This document shows, piece after piece, positions 34,143 to 41,382 of a stretch of DNA of 64,000 nucleotides. The translations under genes and the position numbers were made by a program. Below the pieces are notes generated by a model. The model had not been told where the DNA came from. It was given only the letters and a program-made list of their open reading frames with translations, and searched no databases. This DNA comes from JAHELQ01 sp964491915 (GTDB lineage: Bacteria > Acidobacteriota > Aminicenantia > UBA2199): NCBI GenBank assembly GCA_964491915.1, contig CAZBHS010000031.1:1-64000 (forward strand). Reading direction: 5' to 3'. How positions within the stretch are numbered: position 1 is the stretch's first letter; each line of letters begins with the position of its first letter.

Positions 34143-34170
34143 TTCCCACCTATTTCAGTGTCGGTGGAAA
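34143..34170 (-). terminator. Probable terminator of the peroxiredoxin gene
   Basis: Minus strand: TTTCCACC - 12 bases - GGTGGGAA (8 pairs with one G-U), followed by a T-rich stretch. It lies 25 bases after the peroxiredoxin stop. Confidence 0.5.
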
Positions 34171-34196
34171 TGTTCGCTCAAGTTTGATTTGTAGAT

Positions 34197-34661
34197 CTAT
34201 TGAAGGCTCTCCAGAAATTCCAGAATCTCCTTCATATCAGGAACTTCAGGTATATCGTAGATTTTTTTGAAAATAACGTTCCCCTCTTCGTCTATGATTA
34301 TATTCGCTCGCTGTGAAGTTCCTTCTTCTTTACGCAGCATTCCAAGCGACGCCGCCACCTGTCCATGGGGCCAGAAATCCGATAGCAGGCGAACGTTATC
34401 AATGCCGATGGTTTCCGCCCAGACCTTTTTGCTGATTGTCGAATCGACACTCACGCCCAATGGGACGGTGTTCAATTCCGTCAAGCGGCGGAGGTTGCTT
34501 TCGAGCGATTGCATTTGGGTGGCGCAAACTCCGGTCCAGGCCAACGGGTGAAAGGATAATAGCACTTTTTTCCCCCGGTAGTCCTCTAATTTTATCTCTT
34601 CTCCTTTTTGGTCTTTCAAAACGAAATCAGGAATTTTAGCCCCTTTTTTCAAGGTTGTCAT
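34197..34661 (-). CDS. 1-Cys peroxiredoxin (AhpC/TSA, Bcp/AhpE-like)
   Basis: 154 residues. The peroxidatic Cys is in FHPLAWTGVCATQM (about residue 46), with the usual Thr three before it. It is the only Cys in the protein, so it works by a 1-Cys route or uses an outside thiol. The rest (KIPDFVLKDQKGEEIKLEDYRGKKVLLSF) is typical. Reduces hydrogen or organic peroxides. Position next to the TonB receptor and encapsulin genes fits protection around iron, but it is a separate unit by its terminator. Confidence 0.9.
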   Translation of the reverse strand: MTTLKKGAKIPDFVLKDQKGEEIKLEDYRGKKVLLSFHPLAWTGVCATQMQSLESNLRRLTELNTVPLGVSVDSTISKKVWAETIGIDNVRLLSDFWPHGQVAASLGMLRKEEGTSQRANIIIDEEGNVIFKKIYDIPEVPDMKEILEFLESLQ

Positions 34662-34727
34662 GTTATCCTCCCTTTAGTTAAATAATAAACAGTTTTAGAG
34701 GAATTTCAACTGCAAAACGAGACCGCG

Positions 34728-36911
34728 TTAAAAATAAAAATGTAGGCCGGCGGATATCTGGATCCCAGGGGCTTCGGGAATGTCGGGGTCCGGATTGGCG
34801 TAATAGAGGGTGTCGAACAGGTTCGAAATCCGCGCGAAGAGGAAAAAATTCGCTGAGAAATAGTATCCCCCTTTAAGATTCACCAGATCGTAATTACGGT
34901 TACATACTTCCGCGGGGCCCGGATCTTTTTTGGAGAACGCGTGAAGGTAATTGGCTTCAGCCCAGAATTTGCCGGCGAATAGTTTGGCGCCGTGGAATAC
35001 GCGGGCGGCGGGGATATCATTGAGCGGGGCTTCGGTCTCAATTGTCCTTCCCTTAAAAAGGGACAGGTGGCCGAATAGTTCCAGGCCCTGGAAAGGGAAG
35101 AGCTGAAATTCACTCTCGATGCCGATAATCCTGCCTTTCGCCACATTATCGTAGGTATAGATTCCGGCGTCGTCCCGGTAGCGTTCGATCATGTCTTTGA
35201 TTGAGTAGGAAAACCCATACAATCCCAGGAACATGGAATCGGAGAAAAGTTTAAGCCCCGTATCCACGTTAACGCTACTCTCCGGCAGCAAGCCGGGATT
35301 TCCCACCACGTATTTCCGTCCGGTAATCCCTGTATAGAAGGATTCGCTCAGGGAGGGAAGGCGGAACGCCCGACCGATATCAATGAATAATGACGCTGAT
35401 GAACCTAGTTTGTGGGTGACGCCAAGGAAAGCAGACGGGGCGAATGAAGATTTTTCCAGATACACTCCCTGCGTGTCCGCCTGGAGATTAAAATGGCTGT
35501 AGCGGACACCGCCGATGATATCGAACCCTTTCCACCCGGAGTAGTCGAGGGTGGCGAATAGTCCCACATCATTTCTCAAACCTGAGGAGAGGGGGATTGT
35601 CGTGTTCATCCGGCCCTCAACGGTGTCGGTGTTTTCGATTCGCAGGTTCTGCCTCGAGAACCATTCCAGTCCGACGCGGTAGGATAGGTCTGCGTTCAAG
35701 GATTTGTGAACGCCGGCTTTCAGTCCCATGTTGGTTACGTCGGTGACGGCCTGCTGGCGGCTGAGTTCTGAGTCTGAAATCTTCTCCAGGTTGTAGTGGG
35801 AGGGATTCACAAATATGAGTAGATTCAATTGTCCGTTATTCAAAAACGTTTTTTCGATCCAATTGAATCGTAATATTTGTTCCGATTCTTCCGGTACCAA
35901 CGAATAGTCCCGCAATGTGCCGCCCCTCTCGGGTTTACCGATATCCCTCCCGAATCCTCCCATGTAACCGATGGTCACGTCTCTCTCTTCATTGAAATAT
36001 CCGATGTTCAATGTTCCTGAGTAATAGGTGTAACCGGAGTGAGGTATCTCGTGAATCGGAGAGGAATAATTGCCCGCTTGCAGGAAATTGAAGCCCGCCG
36101 AAACGAAATGGGAATCGGATTTTTTTTGTAAAGACAGCCCGGTGGCGAGGCGTTGGTCATTGGTGTTCATGTTCAGGTGAAAGTTATTTTGCGGTGTGGT
36201 CGGCATCGTTTGTGGAGCGGTGAAGAGTTGCACCACTCCGCCGATGGCATCGGATCCGTAGAGGACAGAGGATGACGAACGCACCACTTCGATGCGGCGA
36301 ATCATGTTCGGTGGCACAAAGGATGCAGATACTCCCACCCGGCGGTCGCTGGACAGTCTGACTCCATCCACCAGTATCAAGACTCTGCGGCGCGCCAACC
36401 CCCGGATGCTGGGGGTGATGGAAAATCCTCCCTTGCCAATGAAATGAATCCCCGGCACCTGCGTCAGCGTTCCGGCTACATTCTCCGGCATTTGCTCCTT
36501 GATGTCCAGGTCCGACAGGGAACTCTCCGCCATTGGAACATCGATGATTTGCTCCTGCCGGTTTAAGGCCGTGACGGAGATCTCTTCTTTGATGTGTTCT
36601 TTGGGGATCATCAAGATGTTCAAAACTGAAATTTTTCTGTCGGGTGATATCTTCAGCTCTTGAGGATGGTACCGGTTATGGGTGGCCTGGAGCATCAGGG
36701 CCCTCTTTCGAAGTTCCGGTGGCACAGGCAGTAGGAATTTCCCTTCGCGGTCCGATAAGGTGGCGGAACCGTTTGGTTGCAATTTGATGGAGACGGCGGA
36801 CAGGGGTTGGTTGTAAATGTCCTTCACGGTGCCGCGAATCTCAGCCCCATAAAGCGAGTGAATTCCTGAATAGAACAAAACAATAAATAAAATTACAACT
36901 ATTCTCTTCAT
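34728..36911 (-). CDS. TonB-dependent outer-membrane receptor with N-terminal carboxypeptidase-regulatory-like domain
   Basis: 727 residues. Signal peptide 1-23, then a beta domain of the CarboxypepD_reg-like kind (about 24-105; EIRGTVKDIYNQPLSAVSIKL, LSDREGKFLLPVP), plug domain about 115-225 (SIRGLARRRVLILVDGVRLS, SSSVLYGSDAIGGVV) and a 22-strand barrel to a C-terminal Phe. It is the last gene of the encapsulin group on the minus strand, 30 bases after the HAD gene. That suggests import of an iron complex, haem or cobalamin; the family alone does not tell. Confidence 0.92.
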   Translation of the reverse strand: MKRIVVILFIVLFYSGIHSLYGAEIRGTVKDIYNQPLSAVSIKLQPNGSATLSDREGKFLLPVPPELRKRALMLQATHNRYHPQELKISPDRKISVLNILMIPKEHIKEEISVTALNRQEQIIDVPMAESSLSDLDIKEQMPENVAGTLTQVPGIHFIGKGGFSITPSIRGLARRRVLILVDGVRLSSDRRVGVSASFVPPNMIRRIEVVRSSSSVLYGSDAIGGVVQLFTAPQTMPTTPQNNFHLNMNTNDQRLATGLSLQKKSDSHFVSAGFNFLQAGNYSSPIHEIPHSGYTYYSGTLNIGYFNEERDVTIGYMGGFGRDIGKPERGGTLRDYSLVPEESEQILRFNWIEKTFLNNGQLNLLIFVNPSHYNLEKISDSELSRQQAVTDVTNMGLKAGVHKSLNADLSYRVGLEWFSRQNLRIENTDTVEGRMNTTIPLSSGLRNDVGLFATLDYSGWKGFDIIGGVRYSHFNLQADTQGVYLEKSSFAPSAFLGVTHKLGSSASLFIDIGRAFRLPSLSESFYTGITGRKYVVGNPGLLPESSVNVDTGLKLFSDSMFLGLYGFSYSIKDMIERYRDDAGIYTYDNVAKGRIIGIESEFQLFPFQGLELFGHLSLFKGRTIETEAPLNDIPAARVFHGAKLFAGKFWAEANYLHAFSKKDPGPAEVCNRNYDLVNLKGGYYFSANFFLFARISNLFDTLYYANPDPDIPEAPGIQISAGLHFYF

Positions 36912-36941
36912 GTTTCTAATACGCGAAAACAGCGCGATGGT

Positions 36942-37796
36942 TTATGCTGAGTTCTTAAAATTTGTTGTGTACAGGCAACCGGGATGGTTGATATTTTGTA
37001 CGATATACTGAAATTTTTCCCCTGAATCCCCCCTCCAGATTGAAATTCCTTGCGGATGGGTGAGATTCATGAGGTAGATGTCTGTGTCGCTATCGCCGCC
37101 GGTTATGAGCGGCGGATCGTGCGCGATATGGTTGAAGTAGACGTGCGCTTTGCCGTCTGTTATGGGAAGCGGCTCCTCCAACCGGTGGGACAAAATGTCC
37201 ACGCCGTCATCATTTTGTTCCAATATAGGACGTATTCCGTAGCAATGGTTTTCCGGCAGCGATAGATAGCGCCGGCCCACTTCCCTGACGGTGAATTGAT
37301 TGGAGGCGGAGATGACATAAATACCGTAGCCTTTACGCCTCAGAAGCTCCAAAACTTGAAGCATCATGGGGTTAGGCGCCGGGACCGGGATCTTCTCGCC
37401 CTCCCACTGGAGGAATGGGAGTTGGCAGTCCATTACTTTCCTTGTGGTTTTTATGAGGGTGTGGAGAGGGATCCCGGCCATGGCGGTTGTAATGCGCTGG
37501 TAAGCGACGATTTTTCCCTCCCGGGCGAGAATGTCTCGATATTCCAGCCAGGTAAGAGGGAGCGGCGCTTTATCGATAGCCAGCGGCCCTTCCTGTTCAT
37601 CCAGCTTCAACTGGACAAATACTGCGTCGCCCACATCGCCGTCCAGCAATGTGTTGTCCAGGTCAAAGACCGCGATTTTCACTGACGGCGGATGGGCCAA
37701 TCCACCACCGGCAACCGCTTGGTCGATGGCTTCGATTCTTGATAGTAATTCTTCCGGTATTGCTGTTAGTTGTATCTGTTTTCCAATATGGTTCAT
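36942..37796 (-). CDS. HAD-superfamily phosphatase (HAD-IB/SerB-like)
   Basis: 284 residues. Motif I IAVFDLDNTLLDGD (about 41-54, nucleophile first Asp), motif II VISASN near 155-160, motif III Lys region near 215-222, motif IV GGDSDTDIYLM near 240. A helical cap (70-145) suggests a small-molecule substrate. First codons overlap the encapsulin stop by four bases. A phosphatase in an encapsulin operon is uncommon and its substrate is not known. It could be unrelated to the capsule and only share its transcript. Confidence 0.8.
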   Translation of the reverse strand: MNHIGKQIQLTAIPEELLSRIEAIDQAVAGGGLAHPPSVKIAVFDLDNTLLDGDVGDAVFVQLKLDEQEGPLAIDKAPLPLTWLEYRDILAREGKIVAYQRITTAMAGIPLHTLIKTTRKVMDCQLPFLQWEGEKIPVPAPNPMMLQVLELLRRKGYGIYVISASNQFTVREVGRRYLSLPENHCYGIRPILEQNDDGVDILSHRLEEPLPITDGKAHVYFNHIAHDPPLITGGDSDTDIYLMNLTHPQGISIWRGDSGEKFQYIVQNINHPGCLYTTNFKNSA

Positions 37797-38602
37797 CCAA
37801 GTTTAAATTCGACTGCGGCGCGCGGTTCCAGCACCTGGAAGGTGAAGGATCCGGTCAAGAACAAGTGGATGTTTTTATCGTCATGCTTGAGGTAGCCGAT
37901 GGATAAATCGTGCCCCACTGTCATTTCGTAATCGCCGCCTCGGCCGGATAGTATCAAGCCGCCTTCGATGGCAGGGCTCCAGTGGATGCCTCCTCTTAAC
38001 ATATCCTTCAACCGCTTGGCCAATGGGTAGCCTCTATCGTCGCCTTTCTGAATATTCTGAAAGGGGAGAGTGCCAAGCACCAAATGATATGGACCTCCGA
38101 TCTTGTTTTTTTGCAACTGGATGATGCCGCTCTCGACGATCTCTTGCATCCCCGCTGAAGTGGAGGGCATGGTGACCGGTTTGTAAGGAGACATTTCTGC
38201 AATCCCCTCGATTCCCGCTTCGGAGAGGCCGTGATAAATGGCGCTCTCCTCGAATCGGGCGGCATTGTAGCAGGCTTTGTCCAATGGATCTAGATCCGGG
38301 TTTTTCAATCCCCGTTCCAGATTGTCGAGCTCGTTGATATCCAGTGCGAACGGAAGCCTGAATTCGATGAGAGGTAGAACCTCCCGTTTGCCCCATTTCA
38401 ATTCTTTGATTTTCCCATCCGCGTGGTTGAATTGAACGGTTCCAAGATTCACCGCTGCGGCGGTCCAACCGTGCGGTCCGTTGAAATCCACTAGTGAACG
38501 GGCGGATAGGTTGCCCGATAACACGTTTTTCGCTTGATGCTCGATTTCTTCCCAGGCGCTGTCGCTGATGGGCGCCATCGACCGTTTTAACAAGCCGCTC
38601 AT
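37793..38602 (-). CDS. Encapsulin shell protein (family 1, HK97 fold)
   Basis: 269 residues. Family 1 encapsulin across its whole length: LLKRSMAPISDSAWEEIEHQA at the start, VDFNGPHGW, VLPLIEFRLPFALDINELDNLERG in the E-loop/spine region, and DLSIGYLKHDDKNIHLFLTGSFTFQVLEPRA at the end. Proteins of this size build 60-subunit (T=1) shells about 24 nm wide. It overlaps the cargo gene upstream and the HAD gene downstream by four bases each, so all three are tightly coupled. Confidence 0.96.
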   Translation of the reverse strand: MSGLLKRSMAPISDSAWEEIEHQAKNVLSGNLSARSLVDFNGPHGWTAAAVNLGTVQFNHADGKIKELKWGKREVLPLIEFRLPFALDINELDNLERGLKNPDLDPLDKACYNAARFEESAIYHGLSEAGIEGIAEMSPYKPVTMPSTSAGMQEIVESGIIQLQKNKIGGPYHLVLGTLPFQNIQKGDDRGYPLAKRLKDMLRGGIHWSPAIEGGLILSGRGGDYEMTVGHDLSIGYLKHDDKNIHLFLTGSFTFQVLEPRAAVEFKLG

Positions 38603-38967
38603 GATAGTCCTCCTCTCCCGGTTCTCCCAATACCAAGACTTCCGTCGGGATTTTTCGCTTCACCCTCCGCGGTATCGCCATCACCCCCTTCAATTTTTGT
38701 GATGGGGGCGGAGGAGAATAAATATGTGCGAAGTTCTTCGTCAAATTCCGGTATTTTCCGCCTCAACCATTCCAACGCCATGGCCGCGTGTTCGATTTCC
38801 TCGTTGCGGTTATGAAGCAGAATGGCTTTGAGTTCCGGATTCCCGGTGACATCGGCACGTTGATTATACCAATCCACCGCTTCTAATTCTTCGATAAGGC
38901 TTGCCAATGCGCGATGGACATCTTTGGCATCTTCGGAAAGTCCAGTTTCATGATAAACTGTACTCAT
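38599..38967 (-). CDS. Encapsulated ferritin-like ferroxidase (EncFtn) with cargo tag
   Basis: 122 residues. Two helices with the EncFtn ferroxidase residues in place: Glu27, Trp33, Tyr34 in IEELEAVDWYNQR and Glu57, His60 in HNRNEEIEHAAM. Family knowledge: EncFtn forms a decamer whose subunit pairs make the di-iron site, and it cannot store iron without the shell. The last 15 residues (DGSLGIGRTGRGGLS) match the encapsulin targeting peptide (DGSLGIG-like) and follow a flexible Gly/Asp/Glu linker. So the shell and cargo form an iron-storage nanocompartment. First gene of the operon. Confidence 0.95.
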   Translation of the reverse strand: MSTVYHETGLSEDAKDVHRALASLIEELEAVDWYNQRADVTGNPELKAILLHNRNEEIEHAAMALEWLRRKIPEFDEELRTYLFSSAPITKIEGGDGDTAEGEAKNPDGSLGIGRTGRGGLS

Positions 38968-39005
38968 AGGTCCCTCCCCTTAAGATATTTGAGACACTCA
39001 ATTAA

Positions 39006-39034
39006 ATTATATCAAAACGCTGCTTCCTATGCAA
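39006..39034 (-). promoter_or_regulatory. Promoter of the encapsulin operon
   Basis: Minus strand: TTGCAT (39029-39034 complement), 17 bases, TATAAT (39006-39011 complement), about 40 bases before the EncFtn ATG. No TAGGC-type box like that at feoAB is seen here. Confidence 0.65.
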
Positions 39035-39181
39035 CAATAAAAAGTTCAAAGGCGGGAAGAATACCACTAAGGCGGGGTAAAGCGTGCGTATTTTTTGTAA
39101 GGACAAAGAAATAAATTGTTATTATTTAAAATTTGTGGAAACTTTTTTCATAAAGAGGCGTATTTGATATTGTGTTAATTG

Positions 39182-39210
39182 TTACAAGTTGCTACAATTG
39201 GAACTTGTAA
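39182..39210 (+). promoter_or_regulatory. 9-bp inverted repeat over the probable -10 of the twin peptide locus
   Basis: TTACAAGTT (39182-39190) and AACTTGTAA (39202-39210), a perfect repeat with 11 bases between. TACAAT (39193-39198), a possible -10, sits in the middle, with a weak -35 (TTGTGT, 39170-39175) 17 bases upstream. This looks like an operator; an RNA hairpin is the other reading. Confidence 0.6.
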
Positions 39211-39242
39211 AGGAAATGGGACATTTAGAAAAAGGAGAAAAT

Positions 39243-39398
39243 ATGTTAAAAAAACTTACGAAAAAAGATGTCAAATTCAAAAAAGTCTTGAATGACCGGA
39301 TGGCTTTCCACAGCGTATGCTATTTCGAATGCGTCGGCTTATGCAGTATCAATGGTCTAACAGTAACAAACGACTATCAGTTGAAAGCTGATATGTAA
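39243..39398 (+). CDS. 51-residue peptide with CX3CX3C motif, copy 1 (putative RiPP precursor)
   Basis: ATG after AAAAAGGAG. Residues 1-22 are basic and leader-like (MLKKLTKK, then VLNDRMAF). Cys26, Cys30, Cys34 form CX3CX3C, and the end is DYQLKADM. It is 29/51 identical to copy 2 (17/22 in the first half, 12/29 after), so the front half is held and the Cys region varies between fixed Cys. Family knowledge: CX3CX3C is found in both thuricin CD peptides, a two-peptide sactibiotic matured by radical SAM enzymes. No maturase or transporter is adjacent. I do not know this peptide family. Other readings: a metal-binding peptide or toxin. Confidence 0.75.
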   Translation: MLKKLTKKDVKFKKVLNDRMAFHSVCYFECVGLCSINGLTVTNDYQLKADM

Positions 39399-39422
39399 GC
39401 AATTGATAACAATGTAATGACC

Positions 39423-39446
39423 GCGGGCAGTTTGAAGGCTGCCCGC
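39423..39446 (+). terminator. Terminator-like hairpin after peptide copy 1
   Basis: GCGGGCAG / CTGCCCGC stem with TTTGAAGG loop. The flank (CAATGTAAT before it) is shared with copy 2, so the duplication covers it. T-run is weak, so read-through to copy 2 is possible. Confidence 0.65.
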
Positions 39447-39571
39447 ATCTAAAGTTTTCAGGGGAATGGGGAGGTGGTTACTGAAAGTTTGCGAATCATC
39501 AAAGGGGAGTTATCAGAGTATAACACCTATAAGTCGGGTGTTTCTAATATATATAAAGTAAAGGAGGAACC

Positions 39572-39727
39572 ATGTTAAAAAAACTAACAAAAAAAAGTAT
39601 TGAAGGAAAAAGAGTCCTGAATGACCGGATGGCTTTCCAGAGTGAATGCTACCTATTTTGCCTCATGGATTGTGGTGATAACTTACAGAGATACACCATC
39701 GACTATCAGATGAAAGTTTTAATGTAG
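39572..39727 (+). CDS. 51-residue peptide with CX3CX3C motif, copy 2 (putative RiPP precursor)
   Basis: ATG after AAAGGAGG, a stronger ribosome site than copy 1. Same length, same MLKKLTKK start, VLNDRMAF block, Cys26/Cys30/Cys34, and DYQMK near the end. Residues between the Cys differ (Tyr-Leu-Phe and Leu-Met-Asp against Tyr-Phe-Glu and Val-Gly-Leu), as do residues 35-43. At DNA level about 22 bases over the VLNDRMAF codons are unchanged, so the copies are recent or strongly held. A 6-bp repeat AACACC/GGTGTT (39522-39542) lies upstream. Confidence 0.75.
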   Translation: MLKKLTKKSIEGKRVLNDRMAFQSECYLFCLMDCGDNLQRYTIDYQMKVLM

Positions 39728-39760
39728 GCTTTTAAGTACTTTAAATCAATGTAATTCCCG

Positions 39761-39782
39761 CGGGCAGTTTTAAGACTGCCCG
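39761..39782 (+). terminator. Terminator-like hairpin after peptide copy 2
   Basis: CGGGCAGT / ACTGCCCG, 8-bp stem with a 6-base loop, homologous to the hairpin at 39423-39446. It lies 16 bases from the convergent guaD stop and may serve both sides. Confidence 0.7.
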
Positions 39783-39798
39783 TACTTTGTGTATCACC

Positions 39799-40266
39799 CT
39801 AATAGTGCTTCTTGTCTTCTTTTTTTCCCCAGGTTTCGAACAATTCGAGGCATTCGTCGCGGGCGATTTGGGCGACCGAGACCTGTTGGGTTTTGGCTGT
39901 TCCTTTGATGACATCGTAGATGAATTTATCGTCGAAACCGATTCGGGCCGCGTCGTTTTGATTGCATCCATAATAGAGGGTTTTAATCTTGGCCCAATGA
40001 ACCGCGGCGAAACACATGGGGCAGGGTTCGCAGGTGGAGTAGATTTCACAGTCCGAGAGATCGAAGGTGTTCAGCTTTTCCGCCGCACGGCGGATGGCGA
40101 CAACTTCGGCGTGGGCCGTGGGATCGTTGGTGGATAGCACCAGGTTGTGTCCGGCCGATACGATGATCCCATCTTTGACGATGACGGCTCCGAAGGGACC
40201 TCCGTCGCCGTTTCGCATTCCTTTTTCCGCTTCTTTGATGGCTGCGTCCATAAATTCTTTTTTCAT
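39799..40266 (-). CDS. guaD: Guanine deaminase (cytidine-deaminase fold)
   Basis: 155 residues. Zinc motifs HAEV (with the catalytic Glu) and PCPMC (EPCPMCFAAVHWAK). GGPFGAVIVKDG at the start and ARIGFDDKFIYD in the domain-swapped C-terminal region, plus a Lys-Lys-His-Tyr end, match the Bacillus GuaD type rather than TadA. Converts guanine to xanthine. Single gene. Confidence 0.9.
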   Translation of the reverse strand: MKKEFMDAAIKEAEKGMRNGDGGPFGAVIVKDGIIVSAGHNLVLSTNDPTAHAEVVAIRRAAEKLNTFDLSDCEIYSTCEPCPMCFAAVHWAKIKTLYYGCNQNDAARIGFDDKFIYDVIKGTAKTQQVSVAQIARDECLELFETWGKKEDKKHY

Positions 40267-40360
40267 AGTACAGGTTTTATCATAAATTCCGTTAAATTTA
40301 AAGTGAATTGATCGGTTTTTAGCTAGTTTTTCTTCGACTGGCTCTGGATTAGAGTCAAAT

Positions 40361-41344
40361 TCAGGTGACTTTCAGCAAATCCTCTTTGTGCCCGATCAGT
40401 ATCAAGAGATCGCCCTCGGCGATTGTTAGATCCGGTGAGGGATTGAAGAGTAGTCTTCCGTCTCTTTGGACGGCAACCACCATCGCGTCGTATTGTTGCC
40501 GGATTCCCGACTGGCGGATGGTTTTGCCGAGCAATGGCGAATCAGCGGCGATTCGCACCTCTTCCAATGACAGGGCCAGATCTTTACTCTGGGTGACCAG
40601 ATCGATGAGGTTGACGACATTGGGTTTCAATACAGTGTTGACAATGCGTTGGGAGGTGAGGCGGTGGGGGGTGACCACCTGGTCGGCGCCGATTTTGAGG
40701 AGTTTCTTCTCGTTATTCAGCTCCACGGCGCGGGTGATGATAAAGATGCCGCTGTTTAGGTCGCGGGCGGTGAGGACTGTGAATAGATTTTCGGCATCGG
40801 TGGGGAGCAAGGAGATAAGGGTTTTCGCCCGTTTCACTCCCGCCACTTCCAGAAAGTCTTCCACTGTGGCGTCCGCCAGCATTACATCGAATCCCATCTC
40901 TTCGGCCCGGGCAAAACGGTCCTGATCTTTTTCGATGATCACGAAATCCACCTCTTTTTGGCACAATTCCCGGGTCACTTGCTCACCCATGCGGCCGAAG
41001 CCTACGATAATGATATGGTTGTCCATTTTTTCGATTGATTTCATTCTGCGTCTCCCCAGGATTTTACGGAGGCGGTTTTCGATGATGGTTTCGCCGATGA
41101 ATACCGCCGCGGAGAAAAAGATGCCCAGACCGCTTACGATGACAAAGATAGTGAAGCCGACGCCGGCGCGGGACAATGGAAACACTTCTTTGTAGCCGAC
41201 GGTGGAGATACTGATGACCGTCATGTACATGGCGTCCAGAAAATCGACCTCCTCGATGAGCATGTAACCAATAACATCGACCGATAGGATCATGCCCAGG
41301 ATAAAGAGTAAAAAGGGGATTCTGGATTCTTTTCTCCGTTTCAT
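40361..41344 (-). CDS. Two-TM potassium channel with RCK (TrkA-N/C) domain, filter TVGYK
   Basis: 327 residues. TM1 about 9-29, pore helix and filter at about 45-53, TM2 about 62-88, then TrkA-N (IIIVGFGRMGEQVTREL, about 110-225) and TrkA-C (about 245-327). Layout as in MthK-type channels. The filter reads STVGYKE where TVGYGD is usual, so Lys replaces the last Gly of the signature. Such variants occur in a subset of bacterial channels, but conduction would be altered. Gene stands between guaD and feoB on the same strand. Confidence 0.88.
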   Translation of the reverse strand: MKRRKESRIPFLLFILGMILSVDVIGYMLIEEVDFLDAMYMTVISISTVGYKEVFPLSRAGVGFTIFVIVSGLGIFFSAAVFIGETIIENRLRKILGRRRMKSIEKMDNHIIIVGFGRMGEQVTRELCQKEVDFVIIEKDQDRFARAEEMGFDVMLADATVEDFLEVAGVKRAKTLISLLPTDAENLFTVLTARDLNSGIFIITRAVELNNEKKLLKIGADQVVTPHRLTSQRIVNTVLKPNVVNLIDLVTQSKDLALSLEEVRIAADSPLLGKTIRQSGIRQQYDAMVVAVQRDGRLLFNPSPDLTIAEGDLLILIGHKEDLLKVT

Positions 41345-41382
41345 GAAACTATTTTAGCAGATTTTCCCGTTGGAGAAAATAT

